This document shows, one piece after another, positions 6,846-7,281 of a stretch of 7,281 bases of DNA. The notes beneath the pieces were generated by a model. It made no database searches. It was not told the origin of the DNA and saw only the letters and a program-made list of their open reading frames with translations. Source of the DNA: Bacteroidota bacterium (GTDB lineage Bacteria; Bacteroidota; Bacteroidia; Chitinophagales; Chitinophagaceae); assembly GCA_023386395.1 (NCBI GenBank), contig JAEWJV010000402.1, positions 1 to 7,281 on the forward strand, given 5' to 3'. Numbering within the stretch: position 1 is the first letter of the stretch; each line of letters starts with the position of its first letter. The position numbers were made by a program, and so were the translations under genes.

Positions 6846-6901
6846 GAACAATTAATATTCAATAGCCAGCACACAGTATTGATTAGGAATATACAATGTT
6901 C
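6846..6901. repeat. long imperfect inverted repeat upstream of fucI
   Basis: The left arm 6846-6864 and right arm 6877-6901 pair in three blocks: TCAATA (6859-6864) with TATTGA (6877-6882), ATATTC (6855-6860, overlapping by two bases) with GAATAT (6887-6892), and GAACA (6846-6850) with TGTTC (6897-6901). A 12-base loop separates the inner arms; the first two blocks compete for two bases, so not all pairs form together. It could be a leader hairpin or operator for fucI, 56 bases before its start. Confidence 0.4.
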
Positions 6902-6956
6902 TGCCTGTTTTGGGTTTTTACAGTATTGCGCATCATTCACTGCTAATAATTACAAT

Positions 6957-7281
6957 ATGAATAAACAAACAGATTATCCAAAGATTGGTATTCGCCCTAT
7001 TATCGACGGGCGGTTAGGTGGCATTCGTGAATCACTGGAAGAAACTACCATGAAGATGGCGCAGCGCGTTGCTGCATTTTATACAAGCGAATTGCGTTAT
7101 CCCGATGGTTCGCCCGTGCAATGTGTGATAGCAGATTCCTGCATTGGCGGCGTGCAGGAAGCAGCGCAATGTGCTAAAAAATTCGAAAGTAATAATGTTG
7201 GTGTGTCATTATCTGTTACGCCCTGTTGGTGTTACGGAAGTGAAACAATGGATATGAACCCTTATTTGCCAAAAGCTATAT
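6957..7281 (+). CDS. fucI: L-fucose isomerase (also acts on D-arabinose), 3'-truncated by the window
   Basis: The first 108 codons of a gene whose product closely matches the N-terminus of L-fucose isomerase, about 590 residues in full. FucI is a cytoplasmic, Mn-dependent ketol-isomerase converting L-fucose to L-fuculose; known FucI enzymes also convert D-arabinose to D-ribulose. Recognisable blocks are [20 protein letters not shown] (residues 8-27), [12 protein letters not shown] (56-67) and [14 protein letters not shown] (89-102), which align closely with the E. coli protein. The active-site Glu, Asp and His residues lie further on and are outside the window. The ATG at 6957 gives the expected N-terminal length; there is no strong Shine-Dalgarno sequence before it. 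The frame stays open to the right edge. It is the only visible cytoplasmic catabolic enzyme of the locus, so it points to L-fucose or D-arabinose as the sugar consumed. Confidence 0.95.
   Translation, partial: MNKQTDYPKIGIRPIIDGRLGGIRESLEETTMKMAQRVAAFYTSELRYPDGSPVQCVIADSCIGGVQEAAQCAKKFESNNVGVSLSVTPCWCYGSETMDMNPYLPKAI

Larger units (their letters stand above)
6719..6956. other. 238-bp intergenic region upstream of fucI
   Basis: No gene is supported on either strand. Near its start, AACGGTGAAT (6723-6732) pairs with ATTCCCGGTT (6748-6757) at 8 of 10 positions, possibly a weak 3' hairpin. Two near-identical 11-mers follow at 6799-6809 and 6818-6828. The 8-mer GGTGAATG occurs at both 6726-6733 and 6832-6839. 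A long imperfect inverted repeat spans 6846-6901. A promoter for fucI is expected in this gap given its length, but I cannot point to a good TTTG/TAnnTTTG pair. Confidence 0.6.

Noticed and set aside
6909..6928. TTTG at 6909-6912 as a -33 element of a fucI promoter
   Set aside because: No TAnnTTTG-like -7 element occurs at the required spacing downstream.
6923..6936. Sequence around TTGCGCAT as a LacI-type operator before fucI
   Set aside because: Only the central TGCGCA is symmetric; the flanks do not pair well, so chance is likely.
1..7281. CRISPR arrays, tRNA or rRNA genes, insertion sequences, phage genes
   Set aside because: No regularly spaced repeats, tRNA-like cloverleaf, rRNA segment, transposase or phage protein was seen on either strand.

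Overview
The window looks like chromosomal DNA from a Bacteroidota bacterium, most plausibly of the Chitinophagaceae/Sphingobacteriia type. The evidence is a SusD-family protein, secreted and lipoprotein signals in the Bacteroidota style, AT-rich gene starts without clear Shine-Dalgarno sequences, and protein families (DUF2961/GH172, a DUF6786-like protein) common in that phylum. The genus is inference only. All seven genes lie on the + strand, in what appears to be part of a carbohydrate utilisation locus cut at both ends by the window.

Layout: (1) 1-1268, the 3' part of a SusD-like outer-membrane glycan-binding lipoprotein gene. The reading frame is open through the left edge, so its start, and probably the partner susC gene, lie upstream. 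(2) 1402-2523, a secreted protein of a family I cannot name. (3) 2621-3778, a secreted DUF2961 protein, i.e. glycoside hydrolase family 172. (4) 3848-4321, a small secreted thioredoxin-fold protein with a CDHC motif. (5) 4369-5388, a LacI/GalR-family repressor. (6) 5465-6718, a lipoprotein resembling DUF6786. (7) 6957 to the right edge, the first 108 codons of L-fucose isomerase (fucI), which is missed by tools that require a stop codon. A 238-bp gap with several repeats precedes fucI.

How they may work together: SusD (with an unseen SusC) would capture and import a glycan. The GH172 enzyme would release a furanose sugar in the periplasm or at the surface. The DUF6786-like lipoprotein and the unnamed secreted protein may bind or process the sugar. 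FucI would isomerise the monosaccharide in the cytoplasm, and the LacI-type protein would sense it. Because known FucI enzymes act on D-arabinose as well as L-fucose, and GH172 includes exo-D-arabinofuranosidases, a D-arabinan or D-arabinofuranoside pathway is an attractive but unproven reading. A palindromic sequence with a central CG just after the lacI-type gene is a candidate operator.
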